A stretch of DNA of 64,000 nucleotides from the NCBI GenBank assembly GCA_039033415.1, contig JBCCCR010000001.1, positions 124,001 through 188,000 of the forward strand, written 5' to 3'. This document shows positions 25,202 through 33,902 of the stretch, piece after piece; the stretch's first letter is position 1, and each line of letters starts with the position of its first letter. The position numbers and the translations under genes are program-made. Origin of the DNA: Pseudomonadota bacterium (GTDB lineage: Bacteria; Pseudomonadota; Gammaproteobacteria; Xanthomonadales; SZUA-38). The notes beneath the pieces were generated by a model. That model had not been told where the DNA came from. It searched no databases and worked only from the letters and a program-made list of their open reading frames with translations.

Positions 25202-25235
25202 CAAATGTAAAAGTGCTCCTCTTTCGGGCCGCGGA

Positions 25236-25254
25236 TAGGAATAATTCTTATTTA
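25236..25254 (+). promoter_or_regulatory. Fur-box-like site before the siderophore receptor
   Basis: AATAATTCTTATTT (25240-25253) differs by one base from the AATAATTCTCATTT half that recurs in iron-regulated siderophore-receptor promoters, and is itself symmetric around TTC. It lies 27-44 bp before the receptor start. Iron repression by Fur is therefore plausible but not shown. Confidence 0.45.
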
Positions 25255-25279
25255 GCTGTCGGCAACGCGGGAGAGAGTG

Positions 25280-27415
25280 ATGGAAGATTCGAAGCTAAGA
25301 CTGCACAGATCAACGCTCGCCATTGCGATCATGGCCACACTGCAGGCCAATGCGCAAAACGCGACTAGTCAGAGCGATGCGCGCGAGGAGGACAGCGCCG
25401 CCCTAGAAGAAATAGTGGTCATCGGGCGTTACCAGCAGTCGCTGATCGACCGGATTCCCATACCGCCGAATGAACTGCCCTTCACGCTGAACGTTGTCGA
25501 CAGAGATTTTCTGGACGCACGGAATTTCACCCGGCCGATTGAAGCGCTGACCACGCTGCCAAATTTGACTCGCGCTGAAGATCGGCAGGGCACGGGTACA
25601 ACACGCTTTATCTCCCGAGGCTTCGAGGCCCCTACGCTGGTTGATAACCGTGTTCAGAACGGATTTCGTGGATCGGGAGCGCGCGACGATTCGTTTGTCG
25701 AGCGATATGAGGTTCTGAAAGGACCGGCCTCTATTGCCTCTGGGCCCGTCGGCGCTGGGGGGATCGTTAATACGGTGACGAAAGTGCCGCGCGCAAACCG
25801 CTCCGGCGAGCTCAAACTACGCGCAGACCAGTTCGGCAGTATCGGTGGCGACTTTGATTTTAATGCCGGCGCGATTGATGGCTCTGATACGGTGTTGTTC
25901 CGGGTTAGCGGCGCCTATCGCGACTTTCAGTTTGACGCCGATACGGTTGGCCGGGAAACGACCGCAGTCCGGCCAGTTGTCACGTTTAATCTCGGTGCCT
26001 CGACGTCGATCAAGGTGAATCTCGACTACACCAATCACGACGTCACGCCAGCATCGGGTTTCCCCCTCACTCAGAGTGGCGACATTCCGGCAGGTATCGA
26101 CTCCGGGACCTTCGCCGGTTACGCCAACAGCGAAGGTGAGGTTACGGACACGCTGCTGGGCCTCGTGCTTGAACACGAGTTCCTGGATAACCTCAAGCTC
26201 ACCTTACGAGGCAGCCAGCAGGATACGGATTTTGACTACGTCAATACCTCGGGCCTTTATAACTACGCTCGCAGTGACGCCGGCTTGGAAACACTTTACG
26301 GATTTCCCAACACGGCGATAACCGAGTCGGAGGCAACGTTCGTGGACGCCCAGCTTGCCTATACAGCCGACTTCTGGGGGCGGGAGCAGAACTTTGTGGT
26401 GGGCGTCGCCAGCAGTGACAACTCGTTCTCCCGCTTCTTCAACGCCTATACCTATGATGGGCCTTACGCGCTGTCAGACATTGATCAGCCTCGCTTTGGT
26501 GACGGTGGTTCCGGCGAAGCGGCGCCTTTCACGCTGTTTGATCAGTCGCTGAGGTCGGTCCTTGCGGAAGCCGCGCTGCGCCCCAGCGAAAAGCTGACCG
26601 TCGTCGCGGGTATCCGCTACGACGAGCTGGATGAGGAAACCACCAATTTCCGTGGTCCGCGCTCGTTCGTTTCAGATTATGACGACAGCGAGGTGACCTT
26701 TCGGCTCGGTGGCACCCTGGAAGCCTCTGAGAACACCAACTTCTACGCGAGCTTTGCGCAGGCCTTTGTGCCGCAGTTTGGACTCCGGCGCGATAACTCC
26801 CCGGTTCAGGCCGAGACCTCTGATGGCTTTGAATTCGGCACCAAAGGAGACGCTTTTGGCGGGGCGTTCAATTATCAGGCGGCTATATTTCAAACGACCC
26901 GCAAGAATGTTGCTTTGAACGACCCGAGCAACGGACCCGACGAGTTTTTTGTCGTCAACGCAGGCGAGGTCGACGTTCAGGGCCTCGAGTTCACCGGCAG
27001 CTACGTGGGCTATGAGGGGCTTCAGGTAACGGTAGCCTTCGGCTACACCGATATCGATATTGCCGAGGCCGGTGACGACGAACTCACGCCGCCCGTCTTC
27101 CCGGAAGTTACGGGGAGTCTCTATGCCGACTATGTGCTCCAGTCCGGAGCGCTTGAAGGCCTGAGCATCGGTGCCGGGTTTCGCTATGTGGGTGATCGCG
27201 ACGGCCCGGTCGTCACCTGGGACAGCTACACGATCGCCGACCTCAATCTTGCTTATCCAATCAATGACCGGCTGGGCCTTTCCTTTAATCTGCTTAACTT
27301 CACCGATGAAGAGTACATAGAGAATACGGTATTTAATCCAGTTAACCGGCTGAGCGGAGGGGCGGTCTTGGGTCCTCCGAGGACCGCCGTTGTCACCTTG
27401 AAGTGGGGTTTTTAG
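25280..27415 (+). CDS. TonB-dependent siderophore-type receptor
   Basis: 711 aa. A signal peptide ends around ATLQANAQ. A TonB-box-like segment (ALEEIVVIGRY) follows, then the plug domain (about 55-175) with the siderophore-receptor hallmarks FISRGFEAPTLVDNR, YEVLKGPASIASG and PVGAGGIVNTVTK. A 22-strand barrel runs to the end and closes with the aromatic terminus VVTLKWGF. The plug style is that of FhuE/FecA-type ferric-siderophore receptors. The following PepSY protein and a Fur-like site support iron uptake. The exact ligand cannot be told. Confidence 0.87.
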   Translation: MEDSKLRLHRSTLAIAIMATLQANAQNATSQSDAREEDSAALEEIVVIGRYQQSLIDRIPIPPNELPFTLNVVDRDFLDARNFTRPIEALTTLPNLTRAEDRQGTGTTRFISRGFEAPTLVDNRVQNGFRGSGARDDSFVERYEVLKGPASIASGPVGAGGIVNTVTKVPRANRSGELKLRADQFGSIGGDFDFNAGAIDGSDTVLFRVSGAYRDFQFDADTVGRETTAVRPVVTFNLGASTSIKVNLDYTNHDVTPASGFPLTQSGDIPAGIDSGTFAGYANSEGEVTDTLLGLVLEHEFLDNLKLTLRGSQQDTDFDYVNTSGLYNYARSDAGLETLYGFPNTAITESEATFVDAQLAYTADFWGREQNFVVGVASSDNSFSRFFNAYTYDGPYALSDIDQPRFGDGGSGEAAPFTLFDQSLRSVLAEAALRPSEKLTVVAGIRYDELDEETTNFRGPRSFVSDYDDSEVTFRLGGTLEASENTNFYASFAQAFVPQFGLRRDNSPVQAETSDGFEFGTKGDAFGGAFNYQAAIFQTTRKNVALNDPSNGPDEFFVVNAGEVDVQGLEFTGSYVGYEGLQVTVAFGYTDIDIAEAGDDELTPPVFPEVTGSLYADYVLQSGALEGLSIGAGFRYVGDRDGPVVTWDSYTIADLNLAYPINDRLGLSFNLLNFTDEEYIENTVFNPVNRLSGGAVLGPPRTAVVTLKWGF

Positions 27416-27451
27416 TTTGCCGTATCTCGTCAGTCCCAACGAGCAACGTTC

Positions 27452-28930
27452 ATGCCGCGCACCCTGACTGCGGAGCAGTGGTACAACCGCGGTTATGAGC
27501 TCAAGCGCGCCGGAGACGCATCCGGTGCGCTTCATGCGTTCAGGGAGTCCATTAAGCTCAACGCGCACGTGGCGGCGCCCTGGATCGGTTTGGCCCAGCT
27601 CCTCGAGGCCAACAATCAGCTGGAAGACGCAAGGCAATGCCTGCTACGAGCCGTCAACGCTGACCCCCAAGACTCCCTGGCGCGCCGCCTGCTGGCGTCT
27701 TCTCATCAGGCCCTGGGTTTTGTGGTGGAGGCAAGGCGCGAGTTTCAGTTGTCGCTGAAGCTCGACCCCGATTCTGCGCCTGCCTATTTTGGGCTGGGTC
27801 AGCTGCTGGAGGACCTGGGTGAACCTCAGCAGGCCGCCGAAGCCTATCGCAGGGCGGTGAGTCTGGATCCAGAAAAGCCCGCTGCGCTGGCGAGCCTGCT
27901 CGGCTTGAGCAGGCAGGTCGATGTGTCGTCAGAAATAGATCAGGCCAGTCGTACCCTGCCGCAGCTCACGCCGGGCGACAAAGCGCTGCTGGCCTACGGT
28001 CTGGGCAAAGCCTACGAGCAGCAGGAAAACTATGCAGCGGCCTTCCAGGCTTACGAAACGGCTAACAGAGCAAGGCAGGCAATCGCAGGAAGGTTTGACC
28101 GCCGACGCTTCGACGCCCGTCTCGAAAAGATGATCACCATATTTTCGGCGGACTTCTTTTCTGCGAGGCAGAGCTGGGGAGACTCTTCGGAGCGCCCGGT
28201 TTTTATCGTGGGTTTGCCGCGGTCGGGTACAACGTTGACCGAACAGGTGGTGGGATCTCATCCCGAATGTTTCGGTGCCGGCGAGCTCAATACGCTGACC
28301 GACCTTGCGACGGGCACGCCGGACCGTCTGGGCATCGCCGATCCTCCGTGGCCTGACTGTGCCGTCAGACTCGGCGAACGGCAGATCGCCGATCTGGGGA
28401 AGGAATACGTCGCAAGGGCATCGATCCGCGCGCCAGCGGAGGCGCACCGGGTGGTCGACAAACAGCCGCTCAATTTCTGGCATCTCGGCCTGGTGGCCAT
28501 GGCACTGCCGAACGCGCGAATCATTCACTGTACCCGTGACATTCGGGACTGTGGTCTGTCGATTTACACGCACAATTTCAATCATCAGCAGGCTTGGTCT
28601 ACTGACCTCGACGATATCGCGTATTACTGGCGTGGATATCGGAAGCTGATGGAACACTGGGCAAAGGTAACCGGCCTGCGCATCGTGGAGGCCCGCTACG
28701 AAGAGACGGTTTCCAGCCTGAAGGTCAGCGCGGAAGGACTGCTGAAGTTTCTGGGCTTGCCTTGGAACGACAATGTGTTGAGCTTTCACCAAAACGATCG
28801 TGCGGTACAAACACCCAGCCGTTGGCAGGTCAGGCAGCCGGTATATCAAACCTCGATGGCGCGGTGGACGCGCTATGAGAAACAGCTTACCCCGCTGGTA
28901 AAAGCTGCCGCATGTCCCGTCGCCCCGTAA
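27452..28930 (+). CDS. TPR-containing sulfotransferase
   Basis: 492 aa. The N-terminal ~215 residues are tetratricopeptide repeats (WYNRGYELKRAGDASGALHA, SAPAYFGLGQLLEDLGEPQQ). The C-terminal part is a PAPS-dependent sulfotransferase with the 5'-phosphosulfate loop in FIVGLPRSGTTLTEQ and the 3'-phosphate site in HCTRDIRDCGLS. It could sulfate a peptide or small molecule. It is placed 36 bp after the siderophore receptor and overlaps or touches the PepSY gene, an arrangement repeated in related bacteria (from memory). Whether it modifies a siderophore, the receptor or something else is unknown. Confidence 0.85.
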   Translation: MPRTLTAEQWYNRGYELKRAGDASGALHAFRESIKLNAHVAAPWIGLAQLLEANNQLEDARQCLLRAVNADPQDSLARRLLASSHQALGFVVEARREFQLSLKLDPDSAPAYFGLGQLLEDLGEPQQAAEAYRRAVSLDPEKPAALASLLGLSRQVDVSSEIDQASRTLPQLTPGDKALLAYGLGKAYEQQENYAAAFQAYETANRARQAIAGRFDRRRFDARLEKMITIFSADFFSARQSWGDSSERPVFIVGLPRSGTTLTEQVVGSHPECFGAGELNTLTDLATGTPDRLGIADPPWPDCAVRLGERQIADLGKEYVARASIRAPAEAHRVVDKQPLNFWHLGLVAMALPNARIIHCTRDIRDCGLSIYTHNFNHQQAWSTDLDDIAYYWRGYRKLMEHWAKVTGLRIVEARYEETVSSLKVSAEGLLKFLGLPWNDNVLSFHQNDRAVQTPSRWQVRQPVYQTSMARWTRYEKQLTPLVKAAACPVAP

Positions 28931-29004
28931 GGACACGGCTCGACCCCGTCGCGCGAGGCCGTTCGCCGGGTTTCGGCGGTACCGTGGATCACCGGCGTCG
29001 CGCT

Positions 29005-30156
29005 ATGGGTGCTCGCCTGCGTTCGATCCTATTTTGGTCCCATCTGATCGTCGGTTTGGGTGTGGGAACGTTCGTGCTAATCATGTCGGCAACCGGTGTC
29101 GTTCTGACCTATGAGCGACAGATCGCCGAGTGGGCGGAGCAGCGAGAGGACGTGGCGGTTGCTGAGTCTGCGGCCCTGCTGTCACTAGATCAGCTCATTG
29201 CGCAATCGCTCGAACGCTACCCTGAGGAAGACCACATCTTCATCAGGGTCGTGAATCGACAGGGAGCTGCGATCCCCGTGTGGGCCGGGCCCAACGGCAA
29301 TCTGATTCACCCGGTGACCGGTGATGTTCTTCGGGCAGGCCGCGGCGCCGTCGGTGAGTTCTTCGATTTTGTGACGCGCCTTCACCGATGGCTGGCTGTT
29401 GAGGGTAAGCGCTATGACGCTGCTCGGGCTGTGATGAACTACTGCAATTTGCTGTTTCTGTTTCTGATCGTCAGCGGCATTTATCTGTGGTTGCCCCGTC
29501 TCTGGCGCTGGTCGGTGCTGAGGTCGCAAATGCTGCTGAATCGTCGTGCCGTGAGCTCGAAAGCCCGAGATTACAATTGGCATCACGTCTTCGGGTTCTG
29601 GGCCTTGCCGCCGTTACTATTCATCGCTCTCTCCGCAACGGTACTTTACTTTCCCTGGGCGGTTTCGGCGCTCTACGGTGCCTACGGAGAGTCAGCTCCC
29701 GCAGGCCAGGAGCGGGGTGCGCATGACCATGGTGCGATCATCGGTAAGACAAGCTATGCATCGATGTTGGCAACCGCTGTGGAACACGCGCATGCCAATG
29801 GTGCCCGGGACTGGTATTCAATTTGGGTAGAGACCGGATCGGGTCCGGACCAGGCGGAGTTTTATATCGACCGCAGCATCGGCAATCGACCACAGCTGGC
29901 CTATGAGCTTAAGATGAATATCAACAGCGGCAGGATCATTGAGGTTAAACGCCACAACGACTGGTCTCCAGCGGACCAGGCATGGGATCTGGCGCGCTTC
30001 GGTCATACCGGCGAATGGTGGGGTGTCGCGGGCCAGACAATCGCCGGCCTCGCATCGCTTGCGGCCTGTATTTTGGTCTACACAGGAATGGCTCTTGCCT
30101 GGCGGCGGCTGGTTGGGCCGCGATTGAGGCGCGCCGAGAAGACGGCTCGGGGTTAG
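29005..30156 (+). CDS. PepSY-domain membrane protein (putative ferric-siderophore reductase type)
   Basis: About 383 aa from the ATG at 29005. The frame is open to an ATG at 28912 that overlaps the sulfotransferase stop by 19 bp, and a GTG at 28984 is also possible. The 29005 start puts the first membrane helix (LFWSHLIVGLGVGTFVLIMS) at the expected distance from the N-terminus. Four membrane helices and periplasmic PepSY segments are seen, with the conserved His in HRWLAV, HHVFGFWALPPLLFIALSA and TGEWWGVAGQ. Proteins of this type sit beside TonB siderophore receptors and several act in iron release by reduction (family knowledge). The role here is inference. Confidence 0.8.
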   Translation: MGARLRSILFWSHLIVGLGVGTFVLIMSATGVVLTYERQIAEWAEQREDVAVAESAALLSLDQLIAQSLERYPEEDHIFIRVVNRQGAAIPVWAGPNGNLIHPVTGDVLRAGRGAVGEFFDFVTRLHRWLAVEGKRYDAARAVMNYCNLLFLFLIVSGIYLWLPRLWRWSVLRSQMLLNRRAVSSKARDYNWHHVFGFWALPPLLFIALSATVLYFPWAVSALYGAYGESAPAGQERGAHDHGAIIGKTSYASMLATAVEHAHANGARDWYSIWVETGSGPDQAEFYIDRSIGNRPQLAYELKMNINSGRIIEVKRHNDWSPADQAWDLARFGHTGEWWGVAGQTIAGLASLAACILVYTGMALAWRRLVGPRLRRAEKTARG

Positions 30157-30172
30157 GGGAAGAGGCCGCTCG

Positions 30173-32059
30173 CTAGCCCTCCTGGGCACAGTCCACTGTG
30201 TCGCCAACCCAGACACACTCGTCGGGCGGGACCCCGGATTCACGGTAAAATTCGAGCAATCCGGATACCTCTAGAAGTTCGTTGAATCTCGGGTGTTTTC
30301 GAAGTCTCAACATCGGCGGCCCCCAAAACGCCTTGGAGATTCCACCCCAGTATGTTTCTTCGCTCAGTACTCGGTTAACGATATCGTCAGTCATATCGAA
30401 CGAGGCGAGCATCAGGATAACGGCCGGATCGCTTCCCCAGTTGGCGCTAAGCTCTCTAAACTCAGCTCTTACCGGCGCCCGCGCCGACTCGTCTTTCGCT
30501 TGCGCGTAGCCATCGAGTATCCCGTCGAAGGCCGCCTCGAAAGGCGTCATTTCACCGACAACCGCGCCGCGATGAATGGTTAGCGCTTCTGCCCAGTTGC
30601 CCTTCAACATCTGACAGAGAATCCGCGATGTAATCCCAAATTCATGACCCAGCGCCGCACCCTTCCGGGCCGGCGCATCGAGCGATTCACAGTCGCCAAG
30701 CGTCAGGTAACCTCCTGCGGTGTTGACGTTAGCGCCGGGCGACATCGGATCGAGGCGTAACGCCAAATCATTTTGTATGGCTACCCGGTCCAGATAACCC
30801 AGGTCCTGGAGGTGCTCTGCGTACCATAAGTTGATCGTGGCGTCGCTCGGATCAATTCCGATCCCTTTCTGATACAGGCGTTCCGCTTCCGACCAGTGAC
30901 CCCGCATTCGAGCGATGTCGGCCAGCGCTGAGTACGGGTCTACGAGCAAAGGGTCCAGAGCCAGAGCGTTCTGAGCGTGTTCCGCTGCGTTGGTAAACAC
31001 TTCGTGAGTCAGGAGATCCCACGCTTCCGTTGATTCGATCAAGGCATAAGACGGGAGCGTGATGTAGGCATTAGCCAGCGCAGCCTCGGCTCGAGCGAAG
31101 TTGGGCTCGAGCTCGATGGCGCGCATGAGGTGTTTGATCGCATTACGAATATTCTCTTCGCCGCGGCGCGCCCAAAGCGTTGTCCCGATCAGAAATTCTT
31201 CATAAGCCTCTGGATTTGCAGTCGCCTCAAAGATGGTGTCGATTTCCGTGCTGGTCTCATCGCCAACAGCAACCTTCAGGGCGGCCGCAATCTTGCGGGT
31301 AATCCCGGCCTGCAGCGCGAAGGCGTCGCGGAGCTCCTGTGAATAGCTTGCGCTCCAGAGCCGCTTGTCGGTTCGTACATCAACCAGCGCGGCTTCAACG
31401 CGGACGTTGTCTTGATAGCGCCTGACTGAACCCTCGACGATGTGATCCACGCTCAACGCGGCAGCAATCTCTCCGATGCTGCGGCCGCTGTTTCGAAAAG
31501 CAAACGCGGAGGTCCGCGACGCCACTCGAAGCTGGTCTACCCGGTGGAGAGCCGTCATCAGCTCTGTAGCCACGCCATCTGCGAGATGCTGCTGATCCTG
31601 GTTCGGGCTCATGTCCACGAAGGGCAACACCGCAATCGAAAGGCGGCCAGGAATCGACTCGATGGCCACCGCCTGATTGGCTGGTTCATCGATGGATTCC
31701 GGGGCGCTCAGTCTTGTCTGGCCGAGAAACGTTACCGCTGCTAAGCACAACCCAACCGCCAGCAGCGCGGCGAAAGCCTGATTCAGGCGACGACGAACAT
31801 GGGCTTGATCAGCTTGGCTACGCTGATCCCCCTCATCGCGCCGCAGTCCGTCCGGACCAAGCTCAAACGCCCACGCGGTAATCGCCGCGATGGGCAGCCC
31901 GACAAGCAGTAGCACCAGCAAGGTCCGCATGGCCCAGGGCGGTGCATCAAAGTTGTCGAAGACGATATCGCCGACCTGCGCGATTGCCCACGCGCCGACA
32001 ACATAGGCAGCGCTCACGCGGAACACGTTTCGGCGTTTAAGTTCGGCTAGGAAGGACAT
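30173..32059 (-). CDS. TolB-like TPR membrane protein
   Basis: 628 aa. A short basic N-terminus (FLAELKRRNVFRVSAAYVVG) is followed by two to three membrane helices (about 15-65 and 90-110). A TolB-like segment (AVLPFVDMSPNQDQQHLADG ... EGSVRRYQDNVRVEAALV) and TPR repeats (about 290-600) follow. It shares the FxDMSP-xxDQ core and domain order with the TIR protein at 15392-17656, but lacks the TIR domain. The family is widespread in this bacterial group, and its members often carry a cytoplasmic signalling domain; this one does not. Function unknown, possibly a membrane-anchored scaffold. Confidence 0.78.
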   Translation of the reverse strand: MSFLAELKRRNVFRVSAAYVVGAWAIAQVGDIVFDNFDAPPWAMRTLLVLLLVGLPIAAITAWAFELGPDGLRRDEGDQRSQADQAHVRRRLNQAFAALLAVGLCLAAVTFLGQTRLSAPESIDEPANQAVAIESIPGRLSIAVLPFVDMSPNQDQQHLADGVATELMTALHRVDQLRVASRTSAFAFRNSGRSIGEIAAALSVDHIVEGSVRRYQDNVRVEAALVDVRTDKRLWSASYSQELRDAFALQAGITRKIAAALKVAVGDETSTEIDTIFEATANPEAYEEFLIGTTLWARRGEENIRNAIKHLMRAIELEPNFARAEAALANAYITLPSYALIESTEAWDLLTHEVFTNAAEHAQNALALDPLLVDPYSALADIARMRGHWSEAERLYQKGIGIDPSDATINLWYAEHLQDLGYLDRVAIQNDLALRLDPMSPGANVNTAGGYLTLGDCESLDAPARKGAALGHEFGITSRILCQMLKGNWAEALTIHRGAVVGEMTPFEAAFDGILDGYAQAKDESARAPVRAEFRELSANWGSDPAVILMLASFDMTDDIVNRVLSEETYWGGISKAFWGPPMLRLRKHPRFNELLEVSGLLEFYRESGVPPDECVWVGDTVDCAQEG

Positions 32060-32383
32060 CTAACAGTGCTCAAAAAGACCCATGGCCAAAGCCCAATGGC
32101 CAAGCGTCTGTCCACGGCGGAGGAGATCCACACTGAATAATCCAAGGGGCTTCGATGGCAAACGTTATCAGAATAATCGCTCGAGACGAAACGTCCAGCT
32201 CGTGCGGGGAAAACCGACGTCGTTTGGAACGATCAGCGCGATTTGTTCGCTTTTCAATTGCACGGCATTGGGTAAAGGGAGGGCCGCTAGGGGGGCGTGA
32301 TCAATCGCCGCTCAACGGTCTCTGACAAGCCTGCGCACGGTCGCATGCACATGGAAGATCAGTTAGCACATTGGAGGCACACA
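32060..32383. other. Divergent intergenic region
   Basis: 324 bp between the TolB-like gene (minus) and the secreted protein (plus). It contains a short direct repeat ATGGCCAA at about 32081 and 32095. A longer frame for the secreted protein reaches back to 32297, but the strong ribosome site at 32372-32377 makes it non-coding. No RNA gene is recognised. Confidence 0.35.
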
Positions 32384-33013
32384 ATGAAACAAGCAAAGAA
32401 GACGCAAATTCGTTTTACAAATTGGGTTCGGTTTCCGCTAATCGCCCTGGGGCTGATGGCCTTCGCCGGCCACTCCCTGGCGCTTGAACTGGGCCAAACC
32501 AGCACCCGCGCAGTGTATCTGGCGCCAGGTGGTAAAGGTTCTCCCTACATCGACGTCGCGGCAAGCGCCGAGCTGCGGGGCGTCCGGACGCTGGCCGGCG
32601 ACGTAGTCACAACCTGGGAAATCTTCGGTGGCATCGAGCCTACCCCTTTCCGGGTCGTTATTCCCGAGGAATGCTTTGAGCCCGAAGAGGCTTCGCTCCA
32701 GGTGCGCTTCTACCGAAGCTGCGGTGTCCGGGCCGCCCTGGAGTCTCCTGAGGTGGGCGAAATCGAGATATCTATCCAGGCCTTCACTGCCGTTCTGACC
32801 AAACGTTCTGGCTACGTACGCCTGGCGATCACGGCTGCCATCGATACCCGCACGGAGGTCGGCGACGTGGCGGCTCTGGTGCTGGGCACGATCGGAGGTG
32901 GAAAACAAACCGTGTCGATCGGTCAGTCAAGCGCTGCGCGGCTGCCCAGCGGGATCGAGGTTTTTGGCTTTGACCCGCAGCCGGAACCCCCGGCCGGACT
33001 CGATCGATTCTGA
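32384..33013 (+). CDS. Secreted protein with PQPEPP-type C-terminal tail
   Basis: 209 aa from the ATG at 32384, which follows TTGGAGG by 6 nt. A basic N-terminus and signal peptide (FPLIALGLMAFAGHSLA) precede a mature domain of about 170 residues that is mostly beta in character. It has two Cys (EECFEPEE, YRSCGVR) about 22 residues apart that may form a disulfide. The protein ends in FGFDPQPEPPAGLDRF. Similar FDPQPEPP tails occur in many otherwise unrelated secreted bacterial proteins of unknown role (from memory). I do not recognise the family. A strong terminator follows. Confidence 0.65.
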   Translation: MKQAKKTQIRFTNWVRFPLIALGLMAFAGHSLALELGQTSTRAVYLAPGGKGSPYIDVAASAELRGVRTLAGDVVTTWEIFGGIEPTPFRVVIPEECFEPEEASLQVRFYRSCGVRAALESPEVGEIEISIQAFTAVLTKRSGYVRLAITAAIDTRTEVGDVAALVLGTIGGGKQTVSIGQSSAARLPSGIEVFGFDPQPEPPAGLDRF

Positions 33014-33027
33014 TCCGTTTAATCTGT

Positions 33028-33055
33028 CGGGCGCCCGGGAACGGGCGCCCGTTTT
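33028..33055 (+). terminator. Rho-independent terminator of the secreted-protein gene
   Basis: CGGGCGCCCG (33028-33037), loop ggaa, CGGGCGCCCG (33042-33051), then TTTT. The 10-bp GC-only stem with a tetraloop and T-run is a textbook terminator. Confidence 0.9.
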
Positions 33056-33113
33056 GTTGATGGCTGTGTCTGGCGATGCTGCTACTGCCGCTTACGCTCT
33101 CGCTTCTGTGCAG

Positions 33114-33866
33114 CTATGAAAACCCCAAGCCACCGTTGATATCCACACTGGTGCCGGTGAGAAAGCTCGATTCGCTGGAGGCCAGATAGGTCACCAGATC
33201 TGCGACCTCCTCAGCCTGTCCTTCGCGGCGCAACGGCGTCGACGCCGCCACGTTTTTCCTCACCGCATCTTTGGTGAACTCATCATGGAAGGTGGTGCTG
33301 ATCATGCCGGGGCATACGCAGTTCACTCGAATTCCTGAGGGGCCCAGCTCCTTGGCCAAGCCGCGCGTCATGGTCATCACGGCGCCTTTTGAGGTCGCGT
33401 AGGCAATGGCCCCGGGGCCGCCGCCGTCACGCCCGGCCAGGGAAGACAGGTTCACGATTGACCCGCCGTCAGTCATCAGGGGCACCATCTTTTTGCAGGC
33501 AAGGAACACGCTGTTGAGGTTGAGTTTGATCACTTGATCGAAAAAATCCTCGTCCATTTCGGCAAGGGTCTTGCGGGCGACCAGCCCACCCACAACGTTC
33601 ACCAGCACCGCAACACGTTCGCCGAAGGCGTTGACCGTCGCGCTAACAAGATTGTTCACATCGCTGGCCTGGGTCATATCACCTCCCACCGCGATAGCCG
33701 TTCCTCCCGCGTCGGTAATCTCCTTCACGGTTTCCGCGCCTTTTGCCTCGTTGTTGTAATAGTTGACGACAACCTTCGCGCCCGCCGCGGCGAGCTTGAG
33801 CGACACGGCTTTTCCGATATCGCGTGAGCCGCCGGTCACCACGGCTACTTTGTCCTTAAGATCCAT
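33114..33866 (-). CDS. SDR-family reductase, probable DEH reductase of alginate catabolism
   Basis: 250 aa, a classical short-chain dehydrogenase. The nucleotide site is TGGSRDIG (11-18). The catalytic set is Asn in LNLNSVF, Ser in NLSSLAG, and Tyr/Lys in YATSK. NADPH use is suggested by no acidic residue at the end of strand 2 (VVVNYYNN). It is the last gene of the minus-strand operon with two beta-helix lyase-type proteins, 36 bp after the PL6 gene. In alginate-degrading bacteria an SDR of this kind reduces 4-deoxy-L-erythro-5-hexoseulose uronate (DEH) to KDG. Assignment rests on family plus context. Confidence 0.8.
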   Translation of the reverse strand: MDLKDKVAVVTGGSRDIGKAVSLKLAAAGAKVVVNYYNNEAKGAETVKEITDAGGTAIAVGGDMTQASDVNNLVSATVNAFGERVAVLVNVVGGLVARKTLAEMDEDFFDQVIKLNLNSVFLACKKMVPLMTDGGSIVNLSSLAGRDGGGPGAIAYATSKGAVMTMTRGLAKELGPSGIRVNCVCPGMISTTFHDEFTKDAVRKNVAASTPLRREGQAEEVADLVTYLASSESSFLTGTSVDINGGLGFS

Positions 33867-33902
33867 GAGTTGTTTCCCCTGTTGTTGATGAGCGCTGCAA
33901 AA

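Noticed and set aside
26672-27637. Minus-strand frame over the TonB receptor
   Set aside because: Shadow of the receptor coding strand; no homology signature.
27929-28936. Minus-strand frame over the sulfotransferase
   Set aside because: The plus strand carries the PAPS motifs and TPR repeats; this is the complement.
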